From Zizania palustris (lineage: Eukaryota; Streptophyta; Magnoliopsida; Poales; Poaceae), in the NCBI GenBank assembly GCA_019279435.1, contig JAAALK010000086.1:16227913-16291912 (forward strand): DNA of 64,000 nt, given 5' to 3'. Below are positions 1-12,600 of the stretch, in pieces (within the stretch, counting starts at the first letter, position 1; every line of letters starts with the position of its first letter). The notes under the pieces were generated by a model. That model worked only from the letters and a program-made list of their open reading frames with translations, did no database searches and was not told the DNA's origin. The position numbers and the translations under genes are program-made.

Positions 1-4
1 GTAT

Positions 5-183
5 TGTAAGATCAAAGAAATGAATGGTCCATAATTCTTTGGGTACCTTAAATTCTCTCTCAATGTATATATATATTGTCTTCCAAAATAGTTAGTTAAC
101 CGTGAGTAATCTAATAGATTGTTGTAATGAATATTAAATGTATCGAAAAGGCATGTCGTCGGTAGGAAGATGTTGATGATGCA
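5..183. repeat. 180-bp direct repeat, copy 1
   Basis: This segment and 534-713 are clearly related direct repeats. They share 'gatcaaagaaatgaatg', 'gtcttccaaaatagttagtta' in part, and 'aatattaaatgtatcgaaaa'. Both begin TGT(A/T)AG and end GATGATGCA, so they have TG...CA ends like a short LTR. The 350 bp between them (184-533) shows no coding sequence. The arrangement would suit a TRIM-type element, but no target duplication or obvious primer-binding site is visible, so it may be a simple duplication. Confidence 0.6.
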
Positions 184-533
184 CGTTGATTATGACCTTC
201 GTGGTGTTGCTTTGTTACCCTAATCAAACACCCCACCAATAAAAACACTTTGATTACGGCAACAATATTTTGCATTCATGTATGCCCACATTAATTCAGG
301 TAGTTTTTTGCTTGACTACGCATGCAAATTCAGTGCAATCCTACACTTTCTTTTCTATTCCGCATGCAGATCTGACACTTTTTGTTTTATTTTACATGTA
401 GACCATGCAAACGGTTGAAACTTTTTATTCCAATCAGCACACATATTCAGTACCATATAAATCTGTATACATACACGTAAATGTAACCTATTACATTCTG
501 AGAGGTAGTAGTTCAACTTATTCAATTATGAAA

Positions 534-713
534 TGTTAGATCAAAGAAATGAATGATACATAATTATTTAGGTACCTTAAAACTCTCTCTCTCTCTCTTT
601 GTGTGTATATATATATAGTCTTCCAAAATAGTTAGTTAAATGTAAGTAATCTTATGTATTGTTGTAATCAATATTAAATGTATCGAAAATTCATGTCGTC
701 AGGCGATGATGCA
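534..713. repeat. 180-bp direct repeat, copy 2
   Basis: This is the second copy of the repeat at 5-183. It differs by scattered substitutions and a longer CT run near 586-598. Divergence is high enough to suggest an old duplication. Confidence 0.6.
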
Positions 714-779
714 GGCCATCGCATTGGATGTCCAGTCCAGTGCGTCTAGCACACAACCAGCCTAGTGCACAGCTAGGAA

Positions 780-1193
780 TGAAATTTGAAGATGAATGTT
801 TTACTTGTTGAAGATGAATATTTTATGCTTACAATAGTTACAAATCAATATTCCATACATGTGAGTAAAATATTTCACCCTTTTATTTCAAATGGTTTTC
901 ACCCTTTTTATTTTGAATGTTTCATCTGTTAAAGATTTTTTTCTGAAATGTTTTCACCTATTGAAGATGAATATTGTACCCATCGAATGTTTTTATTTTT
1001 AAATGATTTGAATGGTTGAAGATAAATATTTTAACTGTTGTAGACAAATGTTTGACTTGTTGAAAACGAAAGTTTCACTGAGCGGTGTGCGATACAGAAA
1101 ATGAATTTCAATCGGACGACTGAGATACATGATATCAAACAATTGAATGGTACGAACGAGCGCGAAAGTTTAGCGCTTGGTAGGACATCCTAG
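780..1193 (+). mobile_element. possible Helitron 3' end (tentative)
   Basis: From 780 the sequence repeats variants of 'tgttgaagatgaatatttt'. It ends at CTAG (1190-1193) followed by T. A short hairpin, AGCGC at 1159-1163 pairing with GCGCT at 1173-1177, lies 12 bp upstream. Helitrons end in CTRR with a nearby hairpin and insert between A and T, so the end fits. No TC 5' end was identified and there is no coding sequence, so this stays a hypothesis. Confidence 0.25.
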
Positions 1194-1194
1194 T

Positions 1195-2169
1195 TCTATT
1201 CTAAATGTATTCACAAAATTACGGTTTTCTCCAAAGTCAAATAGGAGTATCAGAGTATGCAATTAAGTTAGATATTCGGATTATTAGATGTCGTACGTCC
1301 CTAAAACAAGCATGAGGGCTGGTAGGCATGCGCATCAAGTGGATCATGAGAGTTAATGCTAGATCACGACCTCATAATACCCAATGGGCTTCTTCCTGAA
1401 AAAAAACAATATTTTAGTCAGCTGTGTTTATCACCACGTGCAACAATTACATTGATGATGAGTCGTCAATGTCAGCGAGAACAAGTGACAACTTTTCTCC
1501 CCCGATCCATCGATCTGTGGCCCTCCGTTTTCGTCACCGACCAGCCGATTAGTGCACTGTACACGGCCGGCGTCGATCGAAGTTTCGAAGTGTTTTGAAA
1601 TAAAGTTTTGATTTTTTTTACGAAGTTTTGAAGTGTTCTATATTTTAGAAAATTAAAAATCAACACTTTTTAAAAACTGTTAATCAAGGGCTGGTTATTG
1701 TGGCTGGCTAGTATACGTGCAGGGGGGACTAGGCCACGTATAATATATGGTTTTATACTTTTATTTATATGAGTATATGTCTAATGATTTGCGAGTATGG
1801 AGAGAGCAGAGAGTTGTCGAGAGGAGAGTTTTCAAAAGAAAAAAAAACAGTGGAGTGATGACAAATCAGTCAAGGACTCGATTTAGTCAACTCATACTCG
1901 GTTGGGCTGCGCGTTTCGGGGGACACGGGAATTAAATCCGTAAAGCATAATTTGTTAAAAACTATCAAAAATATGAAAATTAAGTTGTTTATCATAAAAT
2001 TTTAATATCAAATCCATTTGTTTATATGCTCAAACAATTTGGTCAAATAATAGATTATTTATTATCTAAACTCTCTTTCAAATGCTAGGTAGCATCGGCT
2101 TGCTTCTAGTTTTTTGAGATTATCAAACCAGATTATCACACTACACGTATTTTAAATTCCTAAACGATA
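1195..2169. other. AT-rich spacer, nothing recognised
   Basis: No coding region, LTR end or convincing inverted repeat was recognised. The short open frames around 1356-1935 have no recognisable domain and overlap each other on opposite strands. Confidence 0.5.
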
Positions 2170-2413
2170 ATTTCTCCTTTTTAAATGATACTGTTGATTT
2201 TTATTATAATATATATTATTTATTTTATTAATTTTTTTTGAAATATCATTTATTTTTTATAATTTGTTTTATATTTTGTTATAATTTATTTTATTATTAA
2301 AGGTATTTCAAGCATAACTTATATTTTTTGTATATTTACACAAGATTTTTGAATTAAATAAATAATCAAATATTGTGATGAAAATCAACGGTATCAATTA
2401 AAAAAAGAGGGAA
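2170..2413. mobile_element. Stowaway-like MITE (degenerate)
   Basis: The two ends are inverted repeats. The left end reads 'tttctcctttttaaatgata' followed by 'ctgttgatttt'. The right end on the opposite strand reads 'ttccctctttttttaattga' followed by 'taccgttgatttt'. A TA dinucleotide flanks each side (2168-2169 and 2414-2415), as expected for Tc1/mariner-type MITEs. The interior is AT-rich and non-coding. Confidence 0.6.
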
Positions 2414-3219
2414 TACATTTTATAAAAACGTTTCCTATGAAAGATGTGATCGATAAATACTTTTCAGCATTAAGTTTTTTCGTTTAAAACCTCGAACTGT
2501 TTGGTCAAAAATATCTGATCTTTTTATCGTCTACATTGACTTTCAAACTGGTCTGCAGCAAGCAGAGCTTAAACTACTACACATGTTTTGTTTTAAAGTG
2601 CTAATACATGTTTTGTAAGTTCGGAATCCAGACCGCCGTGGCCGCAAACCGCGCGCACGCGTAAAACAACCCCGCGCATGTGATCGCACGAGGAAAATAC
2701 AGTAATCATTGCCCGGCGATTCGTACGTAGGCTGGGACTGGACTCTGGAGACGGAGAGCGTGTTGACCTGTGAGCTGCAGCGGCAGCAGCGGCAGCTCGC
2801 TCGCTTCCTCCGGGCAAACTAGCGCAGCGTCACGTCGTTGAGTCAGAGAATTTTTTTTTCTCCTCTGCGATCTCGATCTGGGTCGCTCTCCGCCAAGACA
2901 GCGGCGGCGCGGTCGCGGGGGGCAGTGGTCGTCGAAACCGTGTACCTGACAGGTGGACCCGTCGACGATCGCGCGCCGGCGACGCCCCGGCCGGCGAGAT
3001 ATGTGGGTCCATGCGGCCACGCCGTCGGATCGATCTGGCGCCGTAGGAGGAGGATCTTGCATGCCACATTGCCACGCTAGCTAGCTCAGCTCGTCTCGCG
3101 TTGCGCGGACTCTGCTTTTGATTTGGCTGTAGCAGTAGTGTTACCACTCGACTGCATCCACGGTGTCCTCTTTGGTTTGATTGTGATAGGTATTAATAGA
3201 TACCTCATATCTATTTATT
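2414..3219. other. spacer with CpG-rich stretch (about 2620-3120)
   Basis: A GC- and CpG-rich segment sits in otherwise AT-rich DNA. Several overlapping open frames exist on both strands (for example 2830-3147 minus and 2838-3080 plus), as expected for GC-rich DNA. None has a recognisable domain. It could be a gene promoter or first-exon fragment, or DNA carried by a transposon. No gene is claimed. Confidence 0.4.
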
Positions 3220-5290
3220 TAGGGATTTACGGATGCATTTGGATTGGGTACGAATGGATACGAATCCGGATAACACTATTAACTATATTTTATTTCGAAT
3301 GTGAATATGAATTTTAACATTTTCGAATACAAATACAAAACGAATATTTCGAATACAAATATGTATTCGGATATTTACTTGGTATAACTTGAATATGAAA
3401 ATGTTCAGTGGGTGTGCGGCGTCGAGGGCACGACAATGCCCAAGAAATGGAAAAAACATGCAGCAATTTGACAAAGAATTGGCTGAATTTTATTATTTTA
3501 AAAAAATAAACATTTTCAAAAATTTCTTAACAACCTGTACAATAACTCACTTAAAATATTTACAAAATTTTATCATAGTATCTACGTATAATATTATAAT
3601 AATATGATAAGTCTCGTATTTTTCAGTCTTTATAAATTTTTTATAATTAAAAACATTTATGCTCCATATTACCGATGAAGTGTCGTAACATAAATTTTTT
3701 AATATTTCTTTAAATTTAGTGAATAAGAACTAAAAATGGACACAAAATAGTGAATATGATTTTTTTCTATAAATTTTAGTGCATTATTTTAGGTACTTGC
3801 AGTTTAAATTTCACATATTTCAATTTAAATCCTAAAAACACAATTAATGGGTTACAATTAGCAAATGGATCTAGAAAAATGCAAAACAAATTATATGGAA
3901 TGAGATATGTAGTATTTTGATTATAAAAAAGTTTTAAGTTCAAACAAAGATTTAACCATCAATTTACTTTAAACCATAGCCTATTTCCTTCTAAAAACTC
4001 TAATTCCTATTAAGAGAATCTAAAATATCTTAACATCCTATACGATAAATTTCTTGAAACATTTTCAAATTTTTATCATATTATCTATGTATAATATTAT
4101 AACACTGTGATAAGTCTCGTATTTTTTGGACTTTATTTGATTTTTTATAATGAAAAACCCTTAAGCTCCACATTATCGATGAAGTGTCATAACATAGATT
4201 TTTTTAACATTTCTTTAAATTTAGTGGATAAGAACTAAAAATAGACACAAAATAATGAATATGATTTTTCTATAAATATTAGTGCATTATTTTAGGTACT
4301 TGCAGTTCAAATTTCACATATTTCAATTTAAATCCTAGAAACACAATTAATGAGTTATAAATAGCAAATGTATGTAGAAAAATGCCAACATTTTATATGG
4401 AATGAGATGGGTAGTATTTTTATTATAAAAAAATTTTCAAATTTAACCATAAATTTACTTTAAAACTATAGCATATTCCTTTTCAAAACTTTAATTCCTC
4501 TCAAGAGAATCTCAAGTTTCTTAACATCCTATATGATAATTTTCTTGAAACATTTTCAAAATTTTATCATAGTATCTACGTATAATATTATAACACCATT
4601 GATAAGTCTCATATTTTTTAGACTTTATTTGTTTTTTATAATTAAAAACCCCTTGAGCTCCACATTACCAATGAAGTGTCGTAACGTAGATTTTTTAACA
4701 TGTCTTTAAATTTAATGGATAATAACTAAGAATAGACACAAAATAATGAATATGATTTTTCTATAAATTTTAGTGCATTATTTTAGATACTTGCAGTTCA
4801 AATTTCAAATATTCCAATTTAAATCCTACAAACACAATTAATGAGTTAAAAATATCAAATGCATCTATAAAAATACAAAAACTTTATATGGAATGAGATA
4901 TGTTGTATTTTGATTATAAAAAATTTTCAAGTTCAAACAAATATTTAACCATCAATTTACTTTAAATCATAGCTTATTAATATTCACTAACTTAAGTATT
5001 CCAAAATTATATAAATAATAAATAAACCATTAATATAGTGATACTATATCATCTTGAGTCCAAGCTTAATATGTGTGAAATCCTAAAACGAATGCAGATG
5101 CATCCATTTTCATATCCACATTCAGTAGAATTCAGATATCTGTTTCCATAACCACATTTATAAAACGAGTTTCGATGTTTTCGAATGTTATCAATATTTA
5201 ATTCGAATACGAATAAATATATTCATATTTATAGTTATTCGAATATAAATACGGATAATTCGAATATTCTGACATCCATATCCATCCCTA
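3220..5290. mobile_element. non-autonomous hAT (Ac/Ds-like) element, 2071 bp
   Basis: The left terminus reads TAGGGAT... at 3220 and the right terminus, on the opposite strand, reads TAGGGATGG... ending at 5290. This resembles the Ac/Ds terminus, TAGGGATGAAA. The subterminal zones (3225-3390 and 5090-5285) are inverted relative to each other and rich in 'cgaatac' and 'attcgaat' motifs. The flanks are tatttatt (3212-3219) and tatttact (5291-5298), an 8-bp target duplication with one mismatch, which is the hAT hallmark. No transposase frame is present. The interior is almost entirely three tandem copies of a ~0.5-kb unit. Confidence 0.8.
3526..4985. repeat. three tandem ~0.5-kb repeats inside the hAT element
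   Basis: Copy 1 is 3526-4028, copy 2 is 4029-4519 and copy 3 is 4520 to about 4985. The anchor 'tctacgtataatattata' (with variants) recurs at 3581, 4084 and 4575, giving periods of 503 and 491 bp. Other shared blocks include 'gaagtgtcgtaacatagatt' and 'tttaggtacttgcagtt'. The copies are diverged by scattered changes and small indels, and are non-coding. Confidence 0.85.
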
Positions 5291-6268
5291 TATTTACTTG
5301 TTGAAAATTACTCTCTTTTTATTAAAAGATGTATATGAGGAAATATGGGTGTCCACACTTATAAAAGTGGGGAAAATCGTGATTATCGGGTAAAACGGTA
5401 TGTATATAGGAAAGTAATAGTTATTCATTTGCAATTTAGTCTGAGAGCCAATGATAACTATCTATTGCATGCCTATGGAACAATTTAGAGGCTAAAGTTT
5501 GGTTTGGAGACGAGGATGGATAGAATGATTCCATCTATGGATTTAGGAATGAGATCATACATGTGAGGTGTTTGGTTGAATGAATGGGATGAGACAATTT
5601 TTTTTGTTAGATGTATATAACTTTGATGACATAAGTTTAAATTTTGTGAGACCCACTTATCAAATATATTTTTAATAAAAATATGATCATGTGAGATCTT
5701 ATTTTATAGATTAAATTGTAATCAATACAATTATGTGACTAGATCATAAATTGGACAGATGATTTGAGAGTAAAAATGATTTGAATATTTATAAACAAAA
5801 AATTAAATACGTAATAACCAATTAGGAGACGACACTCTCATCCAATATTGGATGGGCTCATCCAAAAAAATTCCTGCATCCCTCCCTCCAGCATATTAAA
5901 GGAATATTCCTCTCGGTGACTATCTCATCTACCTTCGCCCTCTAACCAAACAGCTGACTGGATGGCATGGCCTTATCCCATCCAGGGATATCCATCGAAC
6001 CAAACGGACCCTATAAGCAACATTTAATGAGAGGTTCATAAATGAGGGTAGCGTGTGCATGATACTTTTAGTCCCTATAAGTAACACCAAACTGACTTAT
6101 GGACTAAACTTTAGCCCCAATAAGTAAGGTTGTTTGGGATTTTAAGGACTAAATTAGACTAAATTTTAGTCACTAAAATTAAGCAAGGGCCATCCAAACA
6201 TGCCCTTAGTCTAAGGACCAACAATAGCTACCCATTTGCACATTTATGCAATAATTTAGTCTACGAGC
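5291..6268. mobile_element. cluster of degenerate MITEs
   Basis: At least two MITE-like segments are visible. About 5487-6014 has opposed ends carrying 'gtttggtt' plus 'ggatgg' ('agtttggtttggagacgagg' on the left, 'gtccgtttggttcgatgg' on the opposite strand at the right). About 6127-6208 has 'aaggttgtttggga' opposed to 'aagggcatgtttggatgg'. Flanking similarities between 5430-5490 and 6220-6265 suggest one element inserted in another. Superfamily is not assigned because target duplications are unclear. Confidence 0.5.
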
Positions 6269-7415
6269 TGTTGACGCCAAGATTTGATAAAGCTCAGGCC
6301 TATTAGGAGTGTCGCATGGTCAACATAAGTCAAAGAAGTCTGGTCAAAGGTTGGTCAAAGAAGTCCATCCGTGTTGTTATACATGGCCAGATATGAAGGA
6401 GTTGACAGAGATGAAGAAGACGGAGACAAATCCATAATCGATTATGATATTATCGTAGCAGACGACAAGTCTCCGGATTATAAATATGTACATATTAGCT
6501 AGGTTAGAGGACAATCAATCTACAAACACAACCCCAAAATACTTTCGGTGCATCACCACCCTTGGCTTCCAAGGTTTAATCCCGGCGTGACTTGACACTC
6601 GGAGCTAGGCTGCATTGCTTTGATCTCCGGCGAAGAGGTGAGTCCCGCCACCCCGATGATCGTATCAGCTACATCAGTGTCCTTCGAGGATACATCATTT
6701 CGATCTCTTGAAGCATTGGCTCGGTCAGTACGATCATCGATTTATCTTGGTGTATTTTCTACGTCTAAGGCTAGATTGTTACGATCTCTTAGATTGATGT
6801 GAGTTGGGTATCATGGTTCAAGGCTTCATCGGTTGAGTCCGATATCTTGATCTATTGTATTTGATTTGTATTGTGCACCATTCATCTGAATAAAGCATGC
6901 TTGATGTTTTAAAGGACTATTAGTCATTCGTGATTTGGCAACTGCCTTTGTTAATTCTGATCTTGTTGTTACATTGATTTAATAGTATGGATGCATTCTT
7001 CGGTATGTTAAATTTAGTTTCTATTGGAGTACAAGCCGATAGGTTATCCTTAATTCAATGTTACATCTCATCGACGTCGCGGGTTATTCATCGCCCCTTG
7101 TGCGCAACGCACTATTCGCACGTCCATCGGCCCGATGGCGTGCTATATGTATCGACCAATGGCATAACCGATCTCGATGGTTTGGATTTTTTTATCGGCT
7201 CAGTAGATGATAACCGCCAGTATTCATGGTTATTTCTCATCACCACGGTCATTAGGTCGATAGCCGATCGGCGTTGCTACTAACGTTTTTCCTGTACTTT
7301 ATTAGTTGCAGTGTCAAATTAATTGATATGCTCAAAACCTTCTAAAATTGTAGGACTTGCACTGGAGTTAATCAGACCTCCCAGGCCACGTGCGTGACCA
7401 AAAAAGACACCAACA
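6269..7415 (+). repeat. 5' LTR of old Ty3/gypsy (Tat-like) element
   Basis: The LTR begins TGTTGACGCCAAGATTTG and ends ...GACACCAACA, giving TG...CA ends and 1147 bp. The same family recurs, inverted, at 53941-55049. Immediately downstream at 7423 is 'tggcacgggcagtgggac', which fits a primer-binding site for a plus-strand element. The body contains 'tataaatatg' near 6479, a plausible TATA element. The matching 3' LTR is not seen, because the element is cut off near 16244. Confidence 0.75.
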
Positions 7416-7544
7416 CGTTTTTTGGCACGGGCAGTGGGACATCCTTTAGATGACTCATACATGGCGAGAGAAATCGACAATAGTAACATCATTTCAATTA
7501 CTCTAGAAGCGTTGACCGACGATTAAAGGGTAGACATACATCAG
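7416..7544 (+). other. PBS and leader of the Tat-like gypsy element
   Basis: Following the LTR, 'tggcacgggcagtgggac' at 7423-7440 is a likely primer-binding site, slightly degenerate. The leader then runs 'atcctttagatgactcata' and is interrupted at 7544 by a solo Copia LTR. It resumes at 9563. Confidence 0.55.
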
Positions 7545-9562
7545 TGTTGGACCGGAAACGGCGACCAGAGGGGGGGTGAATGGGAGCTTTTAAAATTTCG
7601 GGCTAAAAACTAGCCTTCGGTTTCAGTTCTGTCTTCTGCGGAACAGGCTTCGAACACTACCTTCGAAGGTCTGGTTCGGAGGTACTTCGACACCTTCGAA
7701 CACAGGCTTCGGAGGAGCAAAAGTTCGAAGCCAAGAAGACTTCGCTCCACTGACAACCCTCGAAAATCTACTCTGCTAAGTCAGTGCAGGCTCCGCACAC
7801 AGGGTGCTTCGAGCAGGCTTCGCACTTCACCCTTCGCAAGAGTGGACACTCCTCTGAGGACTTTGACCAAGTACTTGGCGACAGCAACTGGTGCTGGGCT
7901 TCGTACACGAAGGTCTACACGCACACAAACGGACTACACTAAGGGCTTCGACACAGGAAGCAAAACGGGCCTCGGTCAGGGCTACGCTAGTAAGCAGCGA
8001 GGTCAAGCCTCCTGTTACACAGAGCGAACGCACACTGATAAAACACACTTCGCTCGAAAAACAACCTTCGCCTCAACAGGCTTCGGTGCACTACAACAGG
8101 CGAGGTATGCAACGCGAGCTCAAGCAAAAGCACAGAAAGCAGGGCTTCGCCGCTTGAACAAGGAACACAAAATAGATTGAACTCTGGATGAATACAGCGA
8201 GGTATGTGGCTACAGGAGCTCAACAATAAATGCTCAAAGTGTTAAATGTTACCTACCGAGCCCCCATATTTATAGCCCACAGTTCACCCAAAGGAAAAGA
8301 CTACTTTACCCCTAGGGTTTACAAAAGATTTGTCTCTACAGAACTAAGGGGTACAAAAGGTAGTCCACCTTTATTCTGGAGGCTTCTCTGTCAGCTTTGC
8401 AGAGGGGACAGTGTCAGCCTTTTACAGAGGAGACAGTGTCATCCTTTGCAGTCTTTGACATTCTGGAATCCTCCCTTCGCACGCGAGGGTGCGGTAGCTT
8501 CGGCGAGAAGCCTTGAGCCTGATGGCCTTTGCTCCACCGAAATCAGTCTCCGATACACTGACGGTTTTGAGCCGAAGCCGTCAAAGCCCTTGGGCCTTCG
8601 CACCAACACCTCTGGAGTGGACCACCATGGCTTCGCAGCTTCACCCAGCTCGAACTCCATCAGTCCGTGTACCGAAGCCATGCAGGCCGAAGCACCTCAA
8701 GTCAACCATGCTCCGGAGCTAGCCCCGCTCCTAAACCTTCCTCACTCTGAAGCCCCACCTTCGGAGTACCACCCTTCGAAGTCCCTCCTTCGTCCAAGGC
8801 CTCCGCATGAAGCATTCCATGAGCACTCTGTCGCAGTGTCTCTCCCCGAGCACACTCCTCGACGAGCCTCACCCGGACCATGCCTTCGATGCGGCTCGAC
8901 TTCTGAGACCTTCGTCGGGCATCTTCGAATGTCTCCCTCCGGAGCACACTTCGAACTCCTTGCCTCCGCAGAGGACTTGATCCACCAACTCCGAAGTCAC
9001 TCCATTCGGAGTACCTTCGAAGTGCCTCACCTCTGAGGACTTTGTCTCGGAGCACCTTCAGCCGGAGCCACGCTCCGCACTCTCTGCCTTCACCTGGCAC
9101 GCCTCGACCCGAGGACCGACCCTGACCACCTTCGCAGCCACCGTGACGGAGCTCCCCGCTCCCCTGGCATCAAGCCTCCTGCTTGACCCAAGTTCACCTG
9201 CTGCGAACCTTGTCCGTCGCCTCCGAAGTCCCTGCGCACCACAGACAAGCAAACAAGTGTATCCAGCACTCCAGAGACCTCTCCGGGTTAGCAACCTCCG
9301 GCACACACTCCGGTGTACCGTCCAAAGTACCGAAGCCTACGGTACGAACCCAGTCATCGCGTACTGTCGGACCCCTCCGACGAGCACACTCCACTGCACA
9401 GCTGCAGCAAACAAACACCGAACACCCTTCGGTGAAACCACCTCCGAACACCCTTCGGAGGTACCACCTCCGAAACCCCTCCGGAGGTACCCTTCGAACA
9501 GAGGGTAAAAAAACCTGTCAATCACTCATCACAAAACACCGAAACCAACCCTTGGTTTCTCA
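7545..9562 (-). mobile_element. solo LTR of SIRE/Maximus-like Copia family, 2018 bp
   Basis: The sequence starts TGTTGGACC on the plus strand and ends TTTCTCA. On the minus strand this reads TGAGAAAC...GGTCCAACA. It is the same family as the LTR at 21886-23925, which is followed by a tRNA-Met primer site and a gag frame on the minus strand; this fixes orientation. No internal sequence follows here, so it is a solo LTR. The flanks atcag (7540-7544) and atcat (9563-9567) match at 4 of 5 positions. A minus-strand TATA motif, TATAAATA, lies at 8267-8274. The body is studded with CTTCG, TTCGAA and CTCCGAAG motifs. Its long plus-strand frames (for example 8230-9036) are by-products. Confidence 0.8.
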
Positions 9563-9650
9563 ATCATCAGCATGTAGAAAATTACTAGAAGTTGTGCCTC
9601 GAATCCTTCGGCATGACCTGATCTAGCATCGTCTAGAGAAATCAATTGCC
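9563..9650 (+). other. continuation of Tat-like gypsy leader
   Basis: This 88-bp remnant lies between two solo LTRs. 'catcagcatgtag' fits a rejoining with the sequence before 7545. No frame is seen. Confidence 0.4.
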
Positions 9651-12600
9651 TGTAACGCCCCGATTTTATGAAACCGGGAATTTATTGAATTTCCAGATAA
9701 AAACAATAAATACAAGATGTTCATCACACGACCTCGTACATACGACAAACAAAGTATAGCTCGTAGGCTATTTTATTACACAAAAATTAAAATAAAAGAA
9801 ACTAAGAAAATAATAAACTTGATGAACACCTTCTTCAGGATCGCTTTCTTGACTAGGACAACTACTCCGGACCTCCATCTTTGATGAACTCGTCGTCTAA
9901 AATATTTTGTCAACGGGTATGAGTACAAAAGTACTCAACAAACCACCGAGAATGCAATAGTAATGCGTGGTAATAACAAAGGAACGATAAGGGTTTAAAG
10001 TGCGGAAAAGTACATTTTAAGTTGCAGCATTTAATGTAGTCAGATTTAATTGTACAGAATAGTAAACATGAATAGTGCATCATCACCTAACTCGAGGAGC
10101 CCAGTTGGCCCTCCTCGCTCAACAGTCCTTACATGCCAATTCATCATGCAACACTCATAATATAAACTAAATGTGAGATGTCACGCAACCCACCCTTAAC
10201 CATGGGCTCATCTTTTCTAAAAGAATTAAACTCTGATCAAAGGTGTACTATTGTACCCACAAGGCACTCATCTCTACACACCGTAGTGTGTTTAGAGTAC
10301 CCAAGTCACAAAAACTCGTGCCAAAACCTTAGCATGAGATGCTCCAATACGATAACACCCGCTCTAGGTTTCACCGGCGCACTAGTGCACTGGACAACGT
10401 CGCACCTCCTTTTGCGCCACGCCGGTACAAGCCACCCATAGGTGCTTCTTGACCCATCTCCAAGTGGTGCCTCGAGTTGGAACACCTCATACCTCTGGTT
10501 ATGACTTACCCACTAGACTTGTGGTTTGTACGAAAGTGTTTTGCAATGGATCCCGCGGACCGTTCCTTATAGTGCCTCGGGTGTGACTAACCAATGTCCT
10601 TACTTGCACCCAGAACCCACCATGCTAACATAATGAACCATAACTCCATATCCAATAGAATTCCAGGGGTGAGATAAATCATGGGGATCATATAATAGAA
10701 TCAAAGTATATATGACTCGTTTTTATCCTATAGCGGTTGTTTCAATACATTGGACACTATGTAATAATACTATTATTATGGTGACAAGGAGTTTGGGCTC
10801 AATAGCATGGCCTGGGTTTGCACTTCAAGGTTGGGGATCTAAATAAATATAATGTAAGGCTTCTCAATTTGACTAATGCATTTATAACCTATGGGTTTTA
10901 GCCATATTTTAAGAAAACTAGGTTCCATATGCTTAAAAATTTAGTGCGGTGGCTTGCCTTGATTTGTGAATGGAGATTGAGTAACCTCGAGAAATTAGCC
11001 TGGCTCTCCGACAGTGTCGTAATCTTCTCGGCACGCAAAACGAGAATAACAAACAATTGAGAGAAACAACAAAACGAATAGTACAAGCATTTTAATTGAA
11101 TTGGTTAAAGTTGTAGAGAATGAAAGGAGAGTTTTCTCTAGAATTGAAATGGTGAATTTTGGAGTAGGAATTGCTAAAGTTTATGAATGGTTCCCTTGGT
11201 TTTATTTTGAATAATAAAGAATACACACCTATCAATTAAATGGGTTAAAAATGTAGAAGACAAGAAGATAAATGTTCTGAAATTTAAATGGTAAATTTTA
11301 GAGTCAAATCTAAGGAGTTATGAATTTTTGAAGTTTGGAATGATTATTTTAAAATTATATTTAAATTTTAAATAAAATAATAGAAAACTTTATTTTTAAA
11401 CATATATATTTTATTGCATGAATGGGGAGAGAATAAAAAGTTAAACCTTCTGAAATTTGAATGGTGGAATTTAGAGTTAATTCAAAGATGTTATGAGTTT
11501 TTGAAGTTTAAAACAATTTCTAGGATTTTATTTAAATCCCAATTAAAACAATATAAAATTTTCAATGTAAACATATACATCTTTCTAGGTGAACATGAAG
11601 AGAATAAAAATACAAACTCTCTGAAATTTGAATGGTTAAATTTAGAGTTAATTTGAAGGAGATATAAATTTTTGAAGTTTAAAACGATTTTTGGAATTTT
11701 TATTCAAAATAAAACAGCTTCTGGTCCACGTCGAGCCAGGCTCACGGTGAACTTGAGCACTGTGCACGTGGACCGGGTCACTCTAGACCGCATGATCCAG
11801 ATCGAACGGCTGAGGGCGAGACGGGAGTTTTAAATGAAAATGGACGCTCCATATTAAAAGCGCGAAGGGGTACGCGATGGACGGTCCTGATTTAATGTAA
11901 ATCTAACGGCCAAGAATTAAACAAATCGAACCGATACACGTGGACGACCCAGATTTACTCGGGGACTTAAGTGACAGACGACGGACACGATCGGCCGCTA
12001 CCGGTCAATAGGTAGTCAAAGCCATCTAAGCCCTCCGATCGGCTTCTAATCATGGCCGTTCGCCTGGGATCCGGTAGTGGAGATCGCATCCGACACGCAC
12101 GCAGTGAATCCGGCACACGGCCTTCATCTTCGGTGATGGCAAGACACGGTGGTGAGCACGGCGGTGACGGTGAAGGCCTAGGGCCTCGGGCGATCGCAGA
12201 AATGGAAATAGAATAACACGGGGGTCATTATTATACCGGACTTGGTTGTCGACGGTGGAGGTGCGAGGCCGGCGACGAGAGGAGGCAGTGAAGGGCATTC
12301 GGGTCGACGACGACGACGATGCTCCGGCGGTCGGTGGCACGAATAGATGGGCGGCCAGGAACGAGCGGGCAATGGCGGTCACGATGGTGTTGACGGCGAG
12401 GGTGGCGAGGTCCTTAGGCGACGGCGGTGGTGCAGAAGAGGGTGTGGAGCGCTCGGGTTGCGATGGCTGAGGGGTTTCTAGACACGAGGTGCAGCAGAGG
12501 AGGGGGGCTTTTATAGGAGCTCACCAGAGGGATAAAAGGAGGGCAAAATCGGAGGAAGTCGGGATAATTGCACCTTAACGCCGGCGAGCTTGCATGCATG

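Noticed and set aside
3526..4985. CRISPR-like or satellite array
   Set aside because: There are only three units of ~0.5 kb with no spacer structure, and they lie within a hAT element. It is not a CRISPR array.
8230..9626. Long plus-strand frames in the solo Copia LTR (up to 268 codons)
   Set aside because: They are antisense to the LTR, Ser/Pro-rich with no domain, and arise from the CTTCG-rich composition. The equivalent frames in the second LTR differ in start and length.
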